DNA from: Sphingobacteriaceae bacterium
GTDB taxonomy: Bacteria; Bacteroidota; Bacteroidia; Sphingobacteriales; Sphingobacteriaceae
Reading direction: 5' to 3'
Length of the DNA: 64,000 bases
Assembly (NCBI GenBank): GCA_014380615.1
Contig: JACMJM010000045.1
Coordinates: 1-64,000, forward strand
This document shows positions 19,306 to 27,303 of the stretch, piece by piece. The notes beneath the pieces were generated by a model. It had not been told where the DNA came from, did no database searches, and saw only the letters and a list, made by a program, of their open reading frames with translations. Position numbers and translations under genes: made by a program. The number at the start of each line of letters is the position of its first letter. The first letter of the stretch is position 1.

Positions 19306-19494
19306 ATGAAAAAAATATTACTACTTGCACTAGTTTTCTTTGTCCTATCTGCTTGCAAAAAAGACAAGGGGGAGCCAAAAATTTGTTGGGACTGCGAGTA
19401 CAAAGTAACAACAACCGGAATTGCACCCTATACGATTGGAGATTACATCTGCGGCCATATCCTTCGGGGTTCTGTTGGATCTGTGATGCTGTAA
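19306..19494 (+). CDS. Small lipoprotein with CWDC motif, possibly frameshifted
   Basis: 62 aa starting MKKILLLALVFFVLSACKK, with lipobox LSAC and a mature part containing PKICWDCEYK, clearly related to the divergent protein ending at 18985 (KSCWECASY). After about 50 residues the sequence stops resembling its relative. The +1 frame continues with FCWICDAVNSVYKEKS to 19550, which looks like the relative's SVCDKTISKIKQYE. A frameshift or rearrangement near 19470-19490 is therefore likely and the gene may be a damaged paralogue. The 84 bp between the two divergent starts would hold both promoters. Confidence 0.55.
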   Translation: MKKILLLALVFFVLSACKKDKGEPKICWDCEYKVTTTGIAPYTIGDYICGHILRGSVGSVML

Positions 19495-19501
19495 ATAGTG
19501 T

Positions 19502-20026
19502 CTATAAGGAAAAGTCATTTCTAGACGGGATATCGTCTAGGCACATTTGAATGGTTTCTAGAGATGTCAAGGTGATAATCGATTCTTCAATAGCTATAAA
19601 ACAGCTAAGTATATCTTGAAGAGGAAGTCCATCATACATGTAATTCTCGTAGTCTTTGTCGAGGTGTGCGTAGAATTTATCTCGTAAGTCACATAAAGTC
19701 TTTATTACTTCTTTCAACTGCATCAGCTTTTCAAGGTTTTTTTCCACTTCAAGTGATTTAGTTAGATTACTATCGTTAAAACTTCTAAGTTGTTTAAAAA
19801 TGTTATCGTCGTTGTTTTTTGAGTCTTTTAGGATTTTATAGGCTTCAATGTAAAAGTCCTTCAATGCGAGATATCTCAAATGCGACAATAGATCGTTTCG
19901 ACTAACTTCTCTCTGTACTTTAAAATTTGGCTCTTTAAGATTAAAGTTTGCTAAATAACACCAGGATTCCCAGCTTTTTCTTGCGTTAGAATATGTTTTA
20001 AGAAGTCTTTCAATTTGACCCGTCAT
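19502..20026 (-). CDS. HEPN-domain protein, AbiU2-like
   Basis: A 174-aa, largely helical protein. LCDLRDKFYAHLDKDY contains the HEPN ribonuclease signature RX5H (R115, H121) in the context typical of AbiU2-like HEPN proteins (RxKFxAHxD). Residues 1-60 (MTGQIERLLKTYSNARKSW) match the helical bundle start. HEPN proteins are RNases in toxin-antitoxin and abortive infection systems; AbiU2 is a phage-resistance factor family. No nucleotidyltransferase antitoxin is adjacent, so it would be a solo HEPN. Its position inside a tRNA island beside a YoeB pair supports a defence role. Family assignment rests on the motif only. Confidence 0.6.
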   Translation of the reverse strand: MTGQIERLLKTYSNARKSWESWCYLANFNLKEPNFKVQREVSRNDLLSHLRYLALKDFYIEAYKILKDSKNNDDNIFKQLRSFNDSNLTKSLEVEKNLEKLMQLKEVIKTLCDLRDKFYAHLDKDYENYMYDGLPLQDILSCFIAIEESIITLTSLETIQMCLDDIPSRNDFSL

Positions 20027-20163
20027 GATTTTTGGTGACTACCCATGGAATAAAAATAAAAAAAGGATGTTACAGTTAAGCGACACCCTTTGAGATTTAT
20101 TCCAATAACGACAAAGGAATAATCAAAGATAAGCTTTAATATTTGCACCTAGAAGTTTAGAAA

Positions 20164-20187
20164 GTGATACCCTTTGTGATACCCTTT
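20164..20187. repeat. Tandem 12 bp repeats, possible integrase arm sites
   Basis: GTGATACCCTTT occurs twice head to tail (20164-20175, 20176-20187), with a variant GCGACACCCTTT at 20080-20091. On the other end of the island GGGCACC is repeated at about 18015 and 18025 on the opposite strand sense (GGTGCCC). Such repeats beside a tRNA-derived att copy resemble arm-type sites of tyrosine integrases. Confidence 0.45.
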
Positions 20188-20200
20188 TTATTCTGAGCAT

Positions 20201-20232
20201 AAAAAAAGCCTCTTACATATCGTAAAAGGCTT
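20201..20232 (-). terminator. Terminator of tRNA-Ser
   Basis: On the minus strand AAGCCTTTTAC and GTAAGAGGCTT pair (one wobble/mismatch) around a 5-base loop and are followed by a T7 run. It begins 18 bp after the tRNA-Ser 3' end. Confidence 0.85.
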
Positions 20233-20246
20233 AATTATTTAAATGG

Positions 20247-20263
20247 TTGCGGAGAGAGAGGGA
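20247..20263. repeat. Putative attachment site within tRNA-Ser
   Basis: The 17 bp TTGCGGAGAGAGAGGGA at the tRNA-Ser 3' end, identical to 17937-17953. It keeps the tRNA gene complete, as expected when an element integrates at the 3' end and restores it. Confidence 0.65.
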
Positions 20264-20336
20264 TTCGAACCCTCGGTACCGTTGCCAGTACGTCAGTTTA
20301 GCAAACTGATCCTTTCGGCCTCTCAGGCATCTCTCC
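20250..20336 (-). tRNA. tRNA-Ser (anticodon GCT)
   Basis: An 87-nt class II tRNA on the minus strand. Acceptor GGAGAGA / TCTCTCC with discriminator G; anticodon arm TCAGT-TTGCTAA-ACTGA gives GCT; a long variable arm and the T-loop GTTCGAATC are present. CCA is not encoded. Confidence 0.97.
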
Positions 20337-20444
20337 TTTATAAAAAAACAAGAACTTATTCCCTTTTCAGGGAGTGCAAATATAGCAATTAGGGTATGGG
20401 TTCAAAAAATATTTTTCATTCATTTTAGGAGTACTTATTAAAGT

Positions 20445-21632
20445 TTAAACCTGCGACAGAATTGTGCTGACGATAACTTGCAGAGTGTTAGGGAATACTG
20501 TTGTAAAAATCAAGTATTCATCGCCTCCGTCGCTTATTTTATGCTTTTTTTTAAGTTCTTCGGGGCTATGAGGAAAGTTTCTGGAAATGATATTCGCTTT
20601 CTTTACCTGGTTTTGCTTTACAAATGTTCTATAATCGAGAACGGTATTTACAACGAATTTCTTTCCGATGAAGTCAGATATTAGGTTATCGGAAGTATAT
20701 AAATGAGTGTTGGTGTTGAGTTTCCGCAGTTGAAAACGCTCGGCAATAGTTTTAAAGCATCCTGCTTTAAGCAGAGCTACATCGGGTTCGTAAAGATATT
20801 TAAGGGCGTCTGAATAGGAATCAAGCTCTAGATTTTTCTCATCTGAAAGTTTAAAACTGAAGGTTTGGTGGCTTGCGGGTAGTAATGCTGCGCAGATAAT
20901 TTCGGGCTCACCTTCAAAATCTCTGTCTATTACCCAAAGAAGCTCTTTGCAGTCGTTCTTCACACTTACCACATGTATCTCGCTGACATTTGATAGTTCT
21001 CTTAATCCCGATTGGATATCAAACAGGGGTGAGGTTTTAATGATGATTCTTGAAGCTTTTGACAAAAATAAAGGGAGATAAGTCACCACATCCGGCTCTG
21101 TATCCTTTAAAAGGAATACTTTTTTAGTTTGAATCCGTCTTGAGGGATCTACGTAAAGAGTATCAAATATTTCATCGGTTGCCTGGAGATACAGGAGGCT
21201 GTTATGATTTGCAAATGTTATGTTTTCAGCACCAAGCATCTTCAGATTGTGTTCGGCAATTTTTGAAAGCTCTGTATTTTGCTCGCAATGTGTTACCTGG
21301 TCCACTTTCTTAGAAAAGAAAAAAGTGTCGACACCAAAGCCTCCTGTAAGGTCGATTAATCGTTTGCCTTTTGCGAGCTTGCTTTTATATTCTGCCGTTT
21401 GCTGAGATGAACTTTGTTCAATCGACAATTTGGGAGGAAAAACAATCTCCGGAGTATCGAACCATAGCGGAAGCTTCTTTTTTACCCGTTGTTTTCCGTC
21501 GAGCTGTTCTGCCAGTTCACGCGATGAAACATCTGCGAAAGGGCTTTTCGAAAGCGCGATCCTGTTTACATCATCGTTAATGTATTCCAACAGAAATTGT
21601 TGAACAGCCGGGTTGATGATGTTCGAATTCAT
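20445..21632 (-). CDS. SAM-dependent methyltransferase with THUMP-like domain
   Basis: A 395-aa class I methyltransferase. Motif I is LIDLTGGFGVDTFFFS (about residues 91-106), followed by an acidic strand end (THCEQN) and the catalytic-type motif DTLYVDPSRR near 160. The C-terminal third matches the THUMP-like domain found with these enzymes, suggesting RNA or tRNA as substrate; the exact target is unknown. Its ATG shares one base with the TGA of the upstream aspartate kinase (TGATG), so the two are co-translated, and the GNAT gene precedes them in the same unit. Confidence 0.8.
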   Translation of the reverse strand: MNSNIINPAVQQFLLEYINDDVNRIALSKSPFADVSSRELAEQLDGKQRVKKKLPLWFDTPEIVFPPKLSIEQSSSQQTAEYKSKLAKGKRLIDLTGGFGVDTFFFSKKVDQVTHCEQNTELSKIAEHNLKMLGAENITFANHNSLLYLQATDEIFDTLYVDPSRRIQTKKVFLLKDTEPDVVTYLPLFLSKASRIIIKTSPLFDIQSGLRELSNVSEIHVVSVKNDCKELLWVIDRDFEGEPEIICAALLPASHQTFSFKLSDEKNLELDSYSDALKYLYEPDVALLKAGCFKTIAERFQLRKLNTNTHLYTSDNLISDFIGKKFVVNTVLDYRTFVKQNQVKKANIISRNFPHSPEELKKKHKISDGGDEYLIFTTVFPNTLQVIVSTILSQV

Positions 21633-22906
21633 CAGAACGAAGCAGTTTCTCTTAAAACCATTTGGGCGGTATGCCTGCTTATTTGCTCGAGGATCACTGT
21701 TTTGTTGGTGGTAAGGCTGCTGATTATCTCTTTATTAAAGTGGCGGATTGTGAGCAGCGTAAGCCCTGTATTGTATTTTACCCGGAAGCTTTTTCCCAGT
21801 ACAGCAAGCAATTTTGGAAACCGCCTGACATCCTCGTCGAAACAGGCTGAGTAACTGATGGCAGACAGTTGCATCATATTAATCTTAATATGTTCAGCCG
21901 CGAAAACTCCGTATAGATCGCATAAATGATCTTCTGTGATAAAGGATAAATCTTGCGTTGAGATACTCAGCAAAACCTGGTTGTTTTTTACAATCACTGC
22001 AGGCTGAGTAATTACTACATTACTTTCCTTTATGCAGGTGCCAGATTCTAGCGGTGATAGAAAGGGCTTTACCAGTAAGGGGATTTTTGCGTTTTGGAGC
22101 GGTTTAATGGTTTTAGGATGAATAACCGTAGCGCCATAAAAAGTCATTTCGAGCGCATCCCGGTAGGAGAGCTCTTCGTACTTAACTGTATCAGGGAATA
22201 ATTTGGGATCGGCATTTAAAACTCCCGGTACATCCTTCCAGATTGTTACAGCTTCGGCTTTTAGGCAAGCCGCGAAAATCGCAGCTGTATAATCCGAACC
22301 TTCGCGACCCAAAGTAGTAGTGAAGTTCTCGGAAGTACCCCCGATAAATCCTTGGGTTACCGCCACCTGCCCTGATAGTAAAGCCGGAATGTTTTCTTCT
22401 ATCGATTTCCGGGTTTTTCCCCAATCAACTATTCCTTCCCGGTAGGTATTATCTGTATGAATATAACTGCGGGCATCGAGCCATTTGCTGTTAATGCCGG
22501 CGAAATTAAGATAGGCGTTTACAATTTTGGTGGAGATAAGTTCGCCCATTGATACAATCTGATCATATATATAATCAAAATCATCCTGCGGTTCTTCTTC
22601 AAGAATCCAGTCTATTTCAACAAAAGCGTTTGCGATCTCATCATAAACGGGATGGCTTTTATCTTCAAATAGGTGAAGCAAAATGCTCTCGTGATAGCTT
22701 TTGATGCTGCTGAATACTTCTTGTATATCTGTATTTTGCCCAAAATATGCTTTAGTAAGTTCTTCAAGGGCATTGGTGGTTTTACCCATTGCCGAAACCA
22801 CTATCAATAATTCTTTTTCGCGGTTTAAATCGATTATCCTGGCAAGGTTTTTTATGCCATCGGCGTCTTTAACAGATGCGCCACCAAATTTAAATACGTT
22901 TATCAT
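21632..22906 (-). CDS. lysC: Aspartate kinase (first copy)
   Basis: Phosphorylates aspartate to aspartyl-phosphate, the first step to lysine, threonine and methionine. 424 aa, monofunctional. N-terminal MINVFKFGGASVKDADGI is the kinase signature (KFGGxSV); TTLGREGSDYTAA near residue 205 and VTIWKDVPGVLNADP near 225-240 are nucleotide/aspartate site motifs. The C-terminal third (about 300-420) would be the ACT regulatory region, with poor visible conservation. It overlaps the GNAT gene by 4 bp (ATGA) and the methyltransferase by 1 bp. A second aspartate kinase sits at 59.4 kb beside lysA; this copy is probably the one not dedicated to lysine, an inference. Confidence 0.92.
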   Translation of the reverse strand: MINVFKFGGASVKDADGIKNLARIIDLNREKELLIVVSAMGKTTNALEELTKAYFGQNTDIQEVFSSIKSYHESILLHLFEDKSHPVYDEIANAFVEIDWILEEEPQDDFDYIYDQIVSMGELISTKIVNAYLNFAGINSKWLDARSYIHTDNTYREGIVDWGKTRKSIEENIPALLSGQVAVTQGFIGGTSENFTTTLGREGSDYTAAIFAACLKAEAVTIWKDVPGVLNADPKLFPDTVKYEELSYRDALEMTFYGATVIHPKTIKPLQNAKIPLLVKPFLSPLESGTCIKESNVVITQPAVIVKNNQVLLSISTQDLSFITEDHLCDLYGVFAAEHIKINMMQLSAISYSACFDEDVRRFPKLLAVLGKSFRVKYNTGLTLLTIRHFNKEIISSLTTNKTVILEQISRHTAQMVLRETASF

Positions 22907-23406
22907 TTTTTAATTTGTACCGGGTTGTGTTTAGGAACCACAAATTGCTCCAATTGTTCTTTTGACAATCCGGCATTTAACCACCCCGCTTCTAATGCTG
23001 ATTGATATTTATTGTAAAAATTAATTGCCGGTTCGTTCCAGTCGAGTACTTGCCAGCTCATGCCGTTAAATCCTTTTTCTTTTGCTTCCGCGATAACCGT
23101 TTCAAAAAGAAGTTTTCCTATTCCCTTAGCCCGCATAGGTTCGGTTACATAAAAGTCTTCGAGGTACAATCTCGATCCTTTCCAGGTAGAAAACCTGATG
23201 TAGTATAATGCAAAACCTTCAATTTTACCGTTTACCTCGGCAACAAAGCCTTTCCATACAGGTTTGTCTCCAAACCCGGCATCTTCAAACTCTTTAAGCG
23301 TTACAGTTACTTCTTTCGGGGCCCGTTCATACTCCGCAAGCTCCCTAACTAGTTCAAGTATCCGGGTACAGTCTTCTTTTTTCGCTTCGCGGATGTTTAT
23401 TTTCAT
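22903..23406 (-). CDS. GNAT N-acetyltransferase (diamine acetyltransferase-like)
   Basis: A 167-aa acetyltransferase that moves acetyl from acetyl-CoA to an amine. The pyrophosphate-binding loop is R92-AKGIG-97, preceded by LYLEDFYVTEPMRAKG as in the spermidine/spermine and diamine acetyltransferase subgroup (also FSTWKGSRLYLED). C-terminal WNEPAINFYNKY is the usual motif B/C region. It is the first gene of a three-gene minus-strand operon with aspartate kinase (4 bp overlap) and a methyltransferase. Substrate is not certain; thialysine or polyamine acetylation is possible. Confidence 0.85.
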   Translation of the reverse strand: MKINIREAKKEDCTRILELVRELAEYERAPKEVTVTLKEFEDAGFGDKPVWKGFVAEVNGKIEGFALYYIRFSTWKGSRLYLEDFYVTEPMRAKGIGKLLFETVIAEAKEKGFNGMSWQVLDWNEPAINFYNKYQSALEAGWLNAGLSKEQLEQFVVPKHNPVQIKK

Positions 23407-23409
23407 TCT

Positions 23410-23529
23410 AGTTTGAGCTTTGAGGTTTGAGCAGTGAGCAATGAGGTATCAGGTGTGAGCTTTGAGCAAGAGTCTAAACCTAAACCTGATACCTCGCCCC
23501 TGATACCTGACACCTCACCCCTCACACAC
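23410..23529. repeat. Intergenic inverted repeat of GAGGTATCAGG/TTTGAG modules
   Basis: A perfect 12 bp inverted repeat, GAGGTATCAGGT (23443-23454) and ACCTGATACCTC (23484-23495), embedded in degenerate 7-8 bp units (TTTGAGC, TTTGAGG, GTGAGC). It fills the gap between yggS and the GNAT gene. It shares words with the rpoB-rpoC element and the stretch upstream of moaD. Confidence 0.7.
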
Positions 23530-24219
23530 CTAATTATTCTTCCAATGCGGTATTATTCTGCTCCCGAATATAGTGCTTCCAACGCGAATCATGGTGCTGC
23601 CTTCTTCTAGCGCAATGGTATAATCGCCCGACATTCCCATCGAGATTTCTTTGAAATAATCTTCGGTACGGAAAAAGCTTTGTTTAAGCCCCTCGAAAAA
23701 TACCCTCAACTCCTGAAATTCATCGCGTATTTGTTTCTCAACTTTTGTATTTGTGGCTATTCCCATAACCCCAACAATACGAATGTTTTTTAATTGCGCA
23801 TATTCTTCCGAACGGAGTAATTCGATGGTTTCATCGTACCCAAGGCCAAATTTTGTGTCTTCGTCGGCAATGTAAACCTGTAAAAGACAATCGATAACCT
23901 TGTTATTTTTAGCGGCCTGTTTATTTATTTCAATTAAAAGCTTTAGGCTGTCAACCGAATGAATAAGTGAAACAAAAGGTGCTATATATTTTACTTTATT
24001 GGTTTGTAAATGCCCGATTAAGTGCCAATCAATATCTTTGGGAAGTTGCTCCTGTTTTTCAACCAGTTCCTGAACCTGATTCTCCCCAAAGGCTCTTTGT
24101 CCGGCTTTATAAGCCTCCATAATCTCCTCATTTGATTTCGTTTTCGAAACCGCTATCAGTTTAGCCTTATACGAATCTAATTCTTTCTTTAATTTACTCA
24201 GGTTGGCTGCAATGCTCAT
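23530..24219 (-). CDS. YggS-family pyridoxal phosphate homeostasis protein
   Basis: A 229-aa single-domain PLP-binding barrel that keeps free PLP balanced; no reaction is established for the family. The PLP lysine is K26 in LIAVSKTKS. Family hallmarks are AFGENQVQEL (about 43-52), WHLIGHLQTNK (about 66-76), GVMGIAT, and the phosphate-binding end SMGMSGDYTIALEEGSTMIR followed by GSTIFG. Length is normal. It is divergent from the DUF4296 lipoprotein with only 39 bp between the start codons. Confidence 0.93.
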   Translation of the reverse strand: MSIAANLSKLKKELDSYKAKLIAVSKTKSNEEIMEAYKAGQRAFGENQVQELVEKQEQLPKDIDWHLIGHLQTNKVKYIAPFVSLIHSVDSLKLLIEINKQAAKNNKVIDCLLQVYIADEDTKFGLGYDETIELLRSEEYAQLKNIRIVGVMGIATNTKVEKQIRDEFQELRVFFEGLKQSFFRTEDYFKEISMGMSGDYTIALEEGSTMIRVGSTIFGSRIIPHWKNN

Positions 24220-24258
24220 TTATGTGTATTTTTAGCAAATTTTCTGCTAAATTAACAA

Positions 24259-24849
24259 ATGGGTCGCGTACTGGTACTGTTTTTTCTCTTCGTTTTTTTT
24301 TCCTCTTGCGGCGACAATACCCCTAAAGGTGTTTTATCCAAAGATGTGATGGTGCCGCTTCTCACAGATTTACATTTAGCCGACGGGTACGCTTCTATGG
24401 TTTATGGCGATAGTGCCAGAATTAAAACGGCGATAGTTTACAAGGCTTTATACAAAAAATACAATACGGATTCGGCGGGTTTACGAAGCACCCTAAAATA
24501 TTATACAGAACGCCCCGACGAACTGGGCCTGATGTACAAGGAGGTGGAGAAAAATTTAACGCGTTTAGATAAGCAGGAGCAAAAACGGGTATCGCTTGAG
24601 CAGAAAGAGGCGACCCGTAAGCTTAAAATAGAGGCGGCCCGCGAATTTCGCAAAGCAAAACTTGCCGAGAACCGTTTAAAAATGAGTAGAGGGGAGTATG
24701 ACTTTGGTCTGCCCTATTACCAGGCTCCCGGAAAGCCTCACCTGAAAGTTTGGACCAAGTATCCCATCTCGGCAAAGGCCAGGAAAGTTGATTCTTTAAA
24801 AAGAGATTCCATCAAAACCAATTTGTTGAAAAGGAAAACGAGACGATGA
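24259..24849 (+). CDS. DUF4296 lipoprotein
   Basis: A 196-aa Bacteroidota-specific lipoprotein. The signal peptide MGRVLVLFFLFVFFSSCGD ends in lipobox FSSC. The DUF4296 part (about 28-100) carries PLLTDLHLADGYAS and YKALYKKYNTDSAGLRSTLKYYTERPDEL, typical of the family. The remainder is very basic and helical (KRVSLEQKEATRKLKIEAAREFRKAKLAEN), likely coiled coil. It overlaps mutS2 by 4 bp (ATGA), so they are probably one transcript. Function unknown. Confidence 0.82.
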   Translation: MGRVLVLFFLFVFFSSCGDNTPKGVLSKDVMVPLLTDLHLADGYASMVYGDSARIKTAIVYKALYKKYNTDSAGLRSTLKYYTERPDELGLMYKEVEKNLTRLDKQEQKRVSLEQKEATRKLKIEAAREFRKAKLAENRLKMSRGEYDFGLPYYQAPGKPHLKVWTKYPISAKARKVDSLKRDSIKTNLLKRKTRR

Positions 24850-27206
24850 TTTATCCGCAGAACGCTTCGGAAAAGCTTGGATTTACTGAGATCAAATCGC
24901 TTATAAAGTCGCATTGTTTAAGTGAGATGGGACGCCAAATGGTAGATCGCATCCAGATGATGACGAGCTTTGATCTGATTCATAAATTCCTGCATCAAAC
25001 AAAGGAGTTTAAAAGTATTCTGGAGAATGACGCTCCGCTGCACATTGCACATTTATTTGATATTAAATCTTTAGCTGAGAAAATAAGGGTTGAAGGAACA
25101 TTTTTAACCGAAGCAGAGCTCCATCAGGTTTTACTCTCTTTGCAAACCGTTTTTTCGGTAATAAATTACTTTAACGACCGCGAAGGAAGGTATCCCAACC
25201 TGGAAGGATTATTTGAACATCTTCCCATTGAGAAAAAAATCCTCAAAAGTATAGAAGTTGTTATTGATGAAAAAGGAAAGATCAGGCCTAATGCGTCGGC
25301 AGAATTACTTTCTATTACTTCGGGAATCGCTAAAGCTGAATCTGAGGCGCGAAAAAAAGTAGATCAGATCTTCAAAAACGCACAAAATAGTGGCTGGACC
25401 GCCGATGGAAACTTAACCATCAGAGACGGACGTTTATGTATTCCCATTTTATCCGAAAATAAGCGGAAAGTTAAAGGTTTTATACACGATGAATCGGCTT
25501 CTGGGCAGACGGTTTATTTGGAGCCAGAGGAAGTTTTTCAATTGAATAACCTGGTCCGCGATCTTGAATTCGATAAACGGCGCGAGATCATCAGGATTTT
25601 AACTTCTTTAAGTAACGATTTAAGGCCTTATGTGCCTTTGCTGCTTTCTTATCACGGCTTGCTAACCAAGCTCGACTTTGTACGGGCCAAGGCACTATTT
25701 GCTTTGCAAACCGAGGCGCAAATGCCTGTGCTGGTTCAAACACCAGAGATTAATTTAATAAATGCCCGCCATCCTCTGCTTTTTTTAGCTCTTAAAAAAG
25801 AGGGCAGTACGGTAGTGCCATTAAACATCAAGATTGATGATCAGCAACGGGTAATCGTATTGTCGGGCCCAAATGCGGGAGGTAAGTCGGTTGCTATGAA
25901 AACTGTGGGCTTGCTGCAAATTATGGTGCAGGCAGGTTTGTTGATTCCGGTCGACGAGAATTCTAAAATTGGATTATTTAAACAGGTGTTTGCCGATATT
26001 GGCGACGATCAGTCTATTGAAAGTGATTTGAGTACTTACAGTGCCCATCTTTCAAAGATGAAATACTTCGTTGAGAATGCCGGAGGTAAAACATTAGTAT
26101 TGATTGATGAATTTGGAACGGGAACAGACCCCCAATTTGGAGGGCCCATTGCCGAAGCTGTGTTAGAAGCATTAAACAGAAAACATATTCGTGGGGTGCT
26201 TACTACACACTATTCCAATTTAAAAGTATTCGCCAACTCGGCGGAAGGGCTGGAAAACGCTTCGATGATTTTCGATAACCTTAAAATGCAGCCCTTGTAT
26301 ATTTTGGAGATGGGTAAGCCCGGAAGTTCTTACGCTTTTGAGATCGCACAAAAGATAGGTTTACCCCAAAATGTGATTAACGCCGCAAAAAATAAAATCG
26401 GTGTTCACCAAAAAAAGGTAGACACATTATTGGTTGATTTAGAGCGCGATAAAAAAGAAATACTCGAGAAAAAAGTTGCTGTTGAAAAACAGCAAAGGCG
26501 TGTAAATATACTTCTCGAGGAGAATGAAAAATTGAAGAGTTACCTGGATGAGAATAAAAAGTTAATACTGAAAGATGCTAAAAAAGAAGCTCAATCCATA
26601 ATTTTGAATGCCAATAAGCTGGTAGAAAACACTATTTCTGAAATTCGCGGGAGTAAGGCGGATAAGGAAATTACCCAAAAGCTTAGACAAAATCTTCAGC
26701 ACGAGCTTCAACGAAACACCATAAAAGAACTTTCACCTAAGGCCCCCGAAGATACTTCCGAATTAAAAGCGGGAGATTGGGTGAAGCTCATCGATTCGGA
26801 AACGGTGGGGCAGATTATGGATATTACGAAGGATAACGTGATTCTTGCCATGGGCGATTTACGATCGGTGGTTAAGCGTAAACGAGTTCAGAAGATCGCT
26901 AACAAAGAGGTGCCAAAAGAGTTGAGGAAATCCTATTCCTCACAGATTACCGATTCGATTGCGCAGTTTAATCCCGAAATCGACGTCCGGGGATTACGCG
27001 GTGAAGAAGCTTTATTTGAAATAGAAAAGTATCTCGACAGAGCCTTAATGATGGGATTTTCGAATTTAAAAATCATTCACGGCAAGGGAGATGGGATACT
27101 ACGGAAACTTATCCGGGATTATTTAAAAAAATATTCTCAGGTTACCCGAATAGAAGATGAGCATGCGGACAGGGGTGGGGATGGGATTACATATGTGTAT
27201 TTGTAA
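24846..27206 (+). CDS. mutS2: MutS2 ATPase/endonuclease
   Basis: 786 aa. MutS2 acts on branched DNA (suppressing recombination) and, as shown in some bacteria, on collided ribosomes. The ATPase shows Walker A GPNAGGKSVAMKT (about residues 341-353), Walker B LVLIDEFGTGTDP (about 418-430) and TTHYSNLKVF. A long charged helical region follows (about 510-640), then the C-terminal Smr nuclease domain with EIDVRGLRGEEALFEIEKYL and the motif IIHGKGDGILR near 755. The N-terminal mismatch-binding domain of MutS1 is absent, as expected. It starts within the DUF4296 gene. Confidence 0.95.
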   Translation: MIYPQNASEKLGFTEIKSLIKSHCLSEMGRQMVDRIQMMTSFDLIHKFLHQTKEFKSILENDAPLHIAHLFDIKSLAEKIRVEGTFLTEAELHQVLLSLQTVFSVINYFNDREGRYPNLEGLFEHLPIEKKILKSIEVVIDEKGKIRPNASAELLSITSGIAKAESEARKKVDQIFKNAQNSGWTADGNLTIRDGRLCIPILSENKRKVKGFIHDESASGQTVYLEPEEVFQLNNLVRDLEFDKRREIIRILTSLSNDLRPYVPLLLSYHGLLTKLDFVRAKALFALQTEAQMPVLVQTPEINLINARHPLLFLALKKEGSTVVPLNIKIDDQQRVIVLSGPNAGGKSVAMKTVGLLQIMVQAGLLIPVDENSKIGLFKQVFADIGDDQSIESDLSTYSAHLSKMKYFVENAGGKTLVLIDEFGTGTDPQFGGPIAEAVLEALNRKHIRGVLTTHYSNLKVFANSAEGLENASMIFDNLKMQPLYILEMGKPGSSYAFEIAQKIGLPQNVINAAKNKIGVHQKKVDTLLVDLERDKKEILEKKVAVEKQQRRVNILLEENEKLKSYLDENKKLILKDAKKEAQSIILNANKLVENTISEIRGSKADKEITQKLRQNLQHELQRNTIKELSPKAPEDTSELKAGDWVKLIDSETVGQIMDITKDNVILAMGDLRSVVKRKRVQKIANKEVPKELRKSYSSQITDSIAQFNPEIDVRGLRGEEALFEIEKYLDRALMMGFSNLKIIHGKGDGILRKLIRDYLKKYSQVTRIEDEHADRGGDGITYVYL

Positions 27207-27209
27207 AGA

Positions 27210-27284
27210 GATTATCGGCTAGTCATCGGATGACTTAAGAGATCTACGCTCATACACGATAATCGTTTCAGTCATCCGATGACT
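27210..27284. repeat. Interlocked inverted repeats between mutS2 and the stress-protein gene
   Basis: AGTCATCGGATGACT (27221-27235) and its exact reverse complement AGTCATCCGATGACT (27270-27284), each itself a 7-1-7 palindrome. GATTATCG (27210-27217) and CGATAATC (27258-27265) form a second complementary pair interleaved with the first (order A-B-A'-B'). There is no T-tract. It lies between convergent genes. Confidence 0.7.
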
Positions 27285-27303
27285 CATGTCTCGAATAAGA
27301 ACT

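Larger units (their letters stand above)
17937..20263. mobile_element. 2.3 kb tRNA-Ser island (integrase-less)
   Basis: A segment on the 3' side of tRNA-Ser bounded by a 17 bp direct repeat of the tRNA 3' end (17937-17953 and 20247-20263). Inside are a DUF2683/YoeB toxin-antitoxin pair, two divergent small lipoproteins with a shared CW(D/E)C motif, and a HEPN protein of the AbiU2 type. Next to the tRNA-side end lie two tandem copies of GTGATACCCTTT (20164-20187) and a related GCGACACCCTTT (20080-20091), which look like arm-type integrase sites. No integrase is present, so it is either a decayed integrative element or a satellite moved by an integrase supplied from elsewhere. Calling it mobile is inference from boundaries and contents. 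Confidence 0.6.

Noticed and set aside
19275-19550. A separate 91-codon gene overlapping the second lipoprotein
   Set aside because: Only its last 25 residues resemble the paralogous lipoprotein, which fits a frameshifted tail rather than an independent gene.
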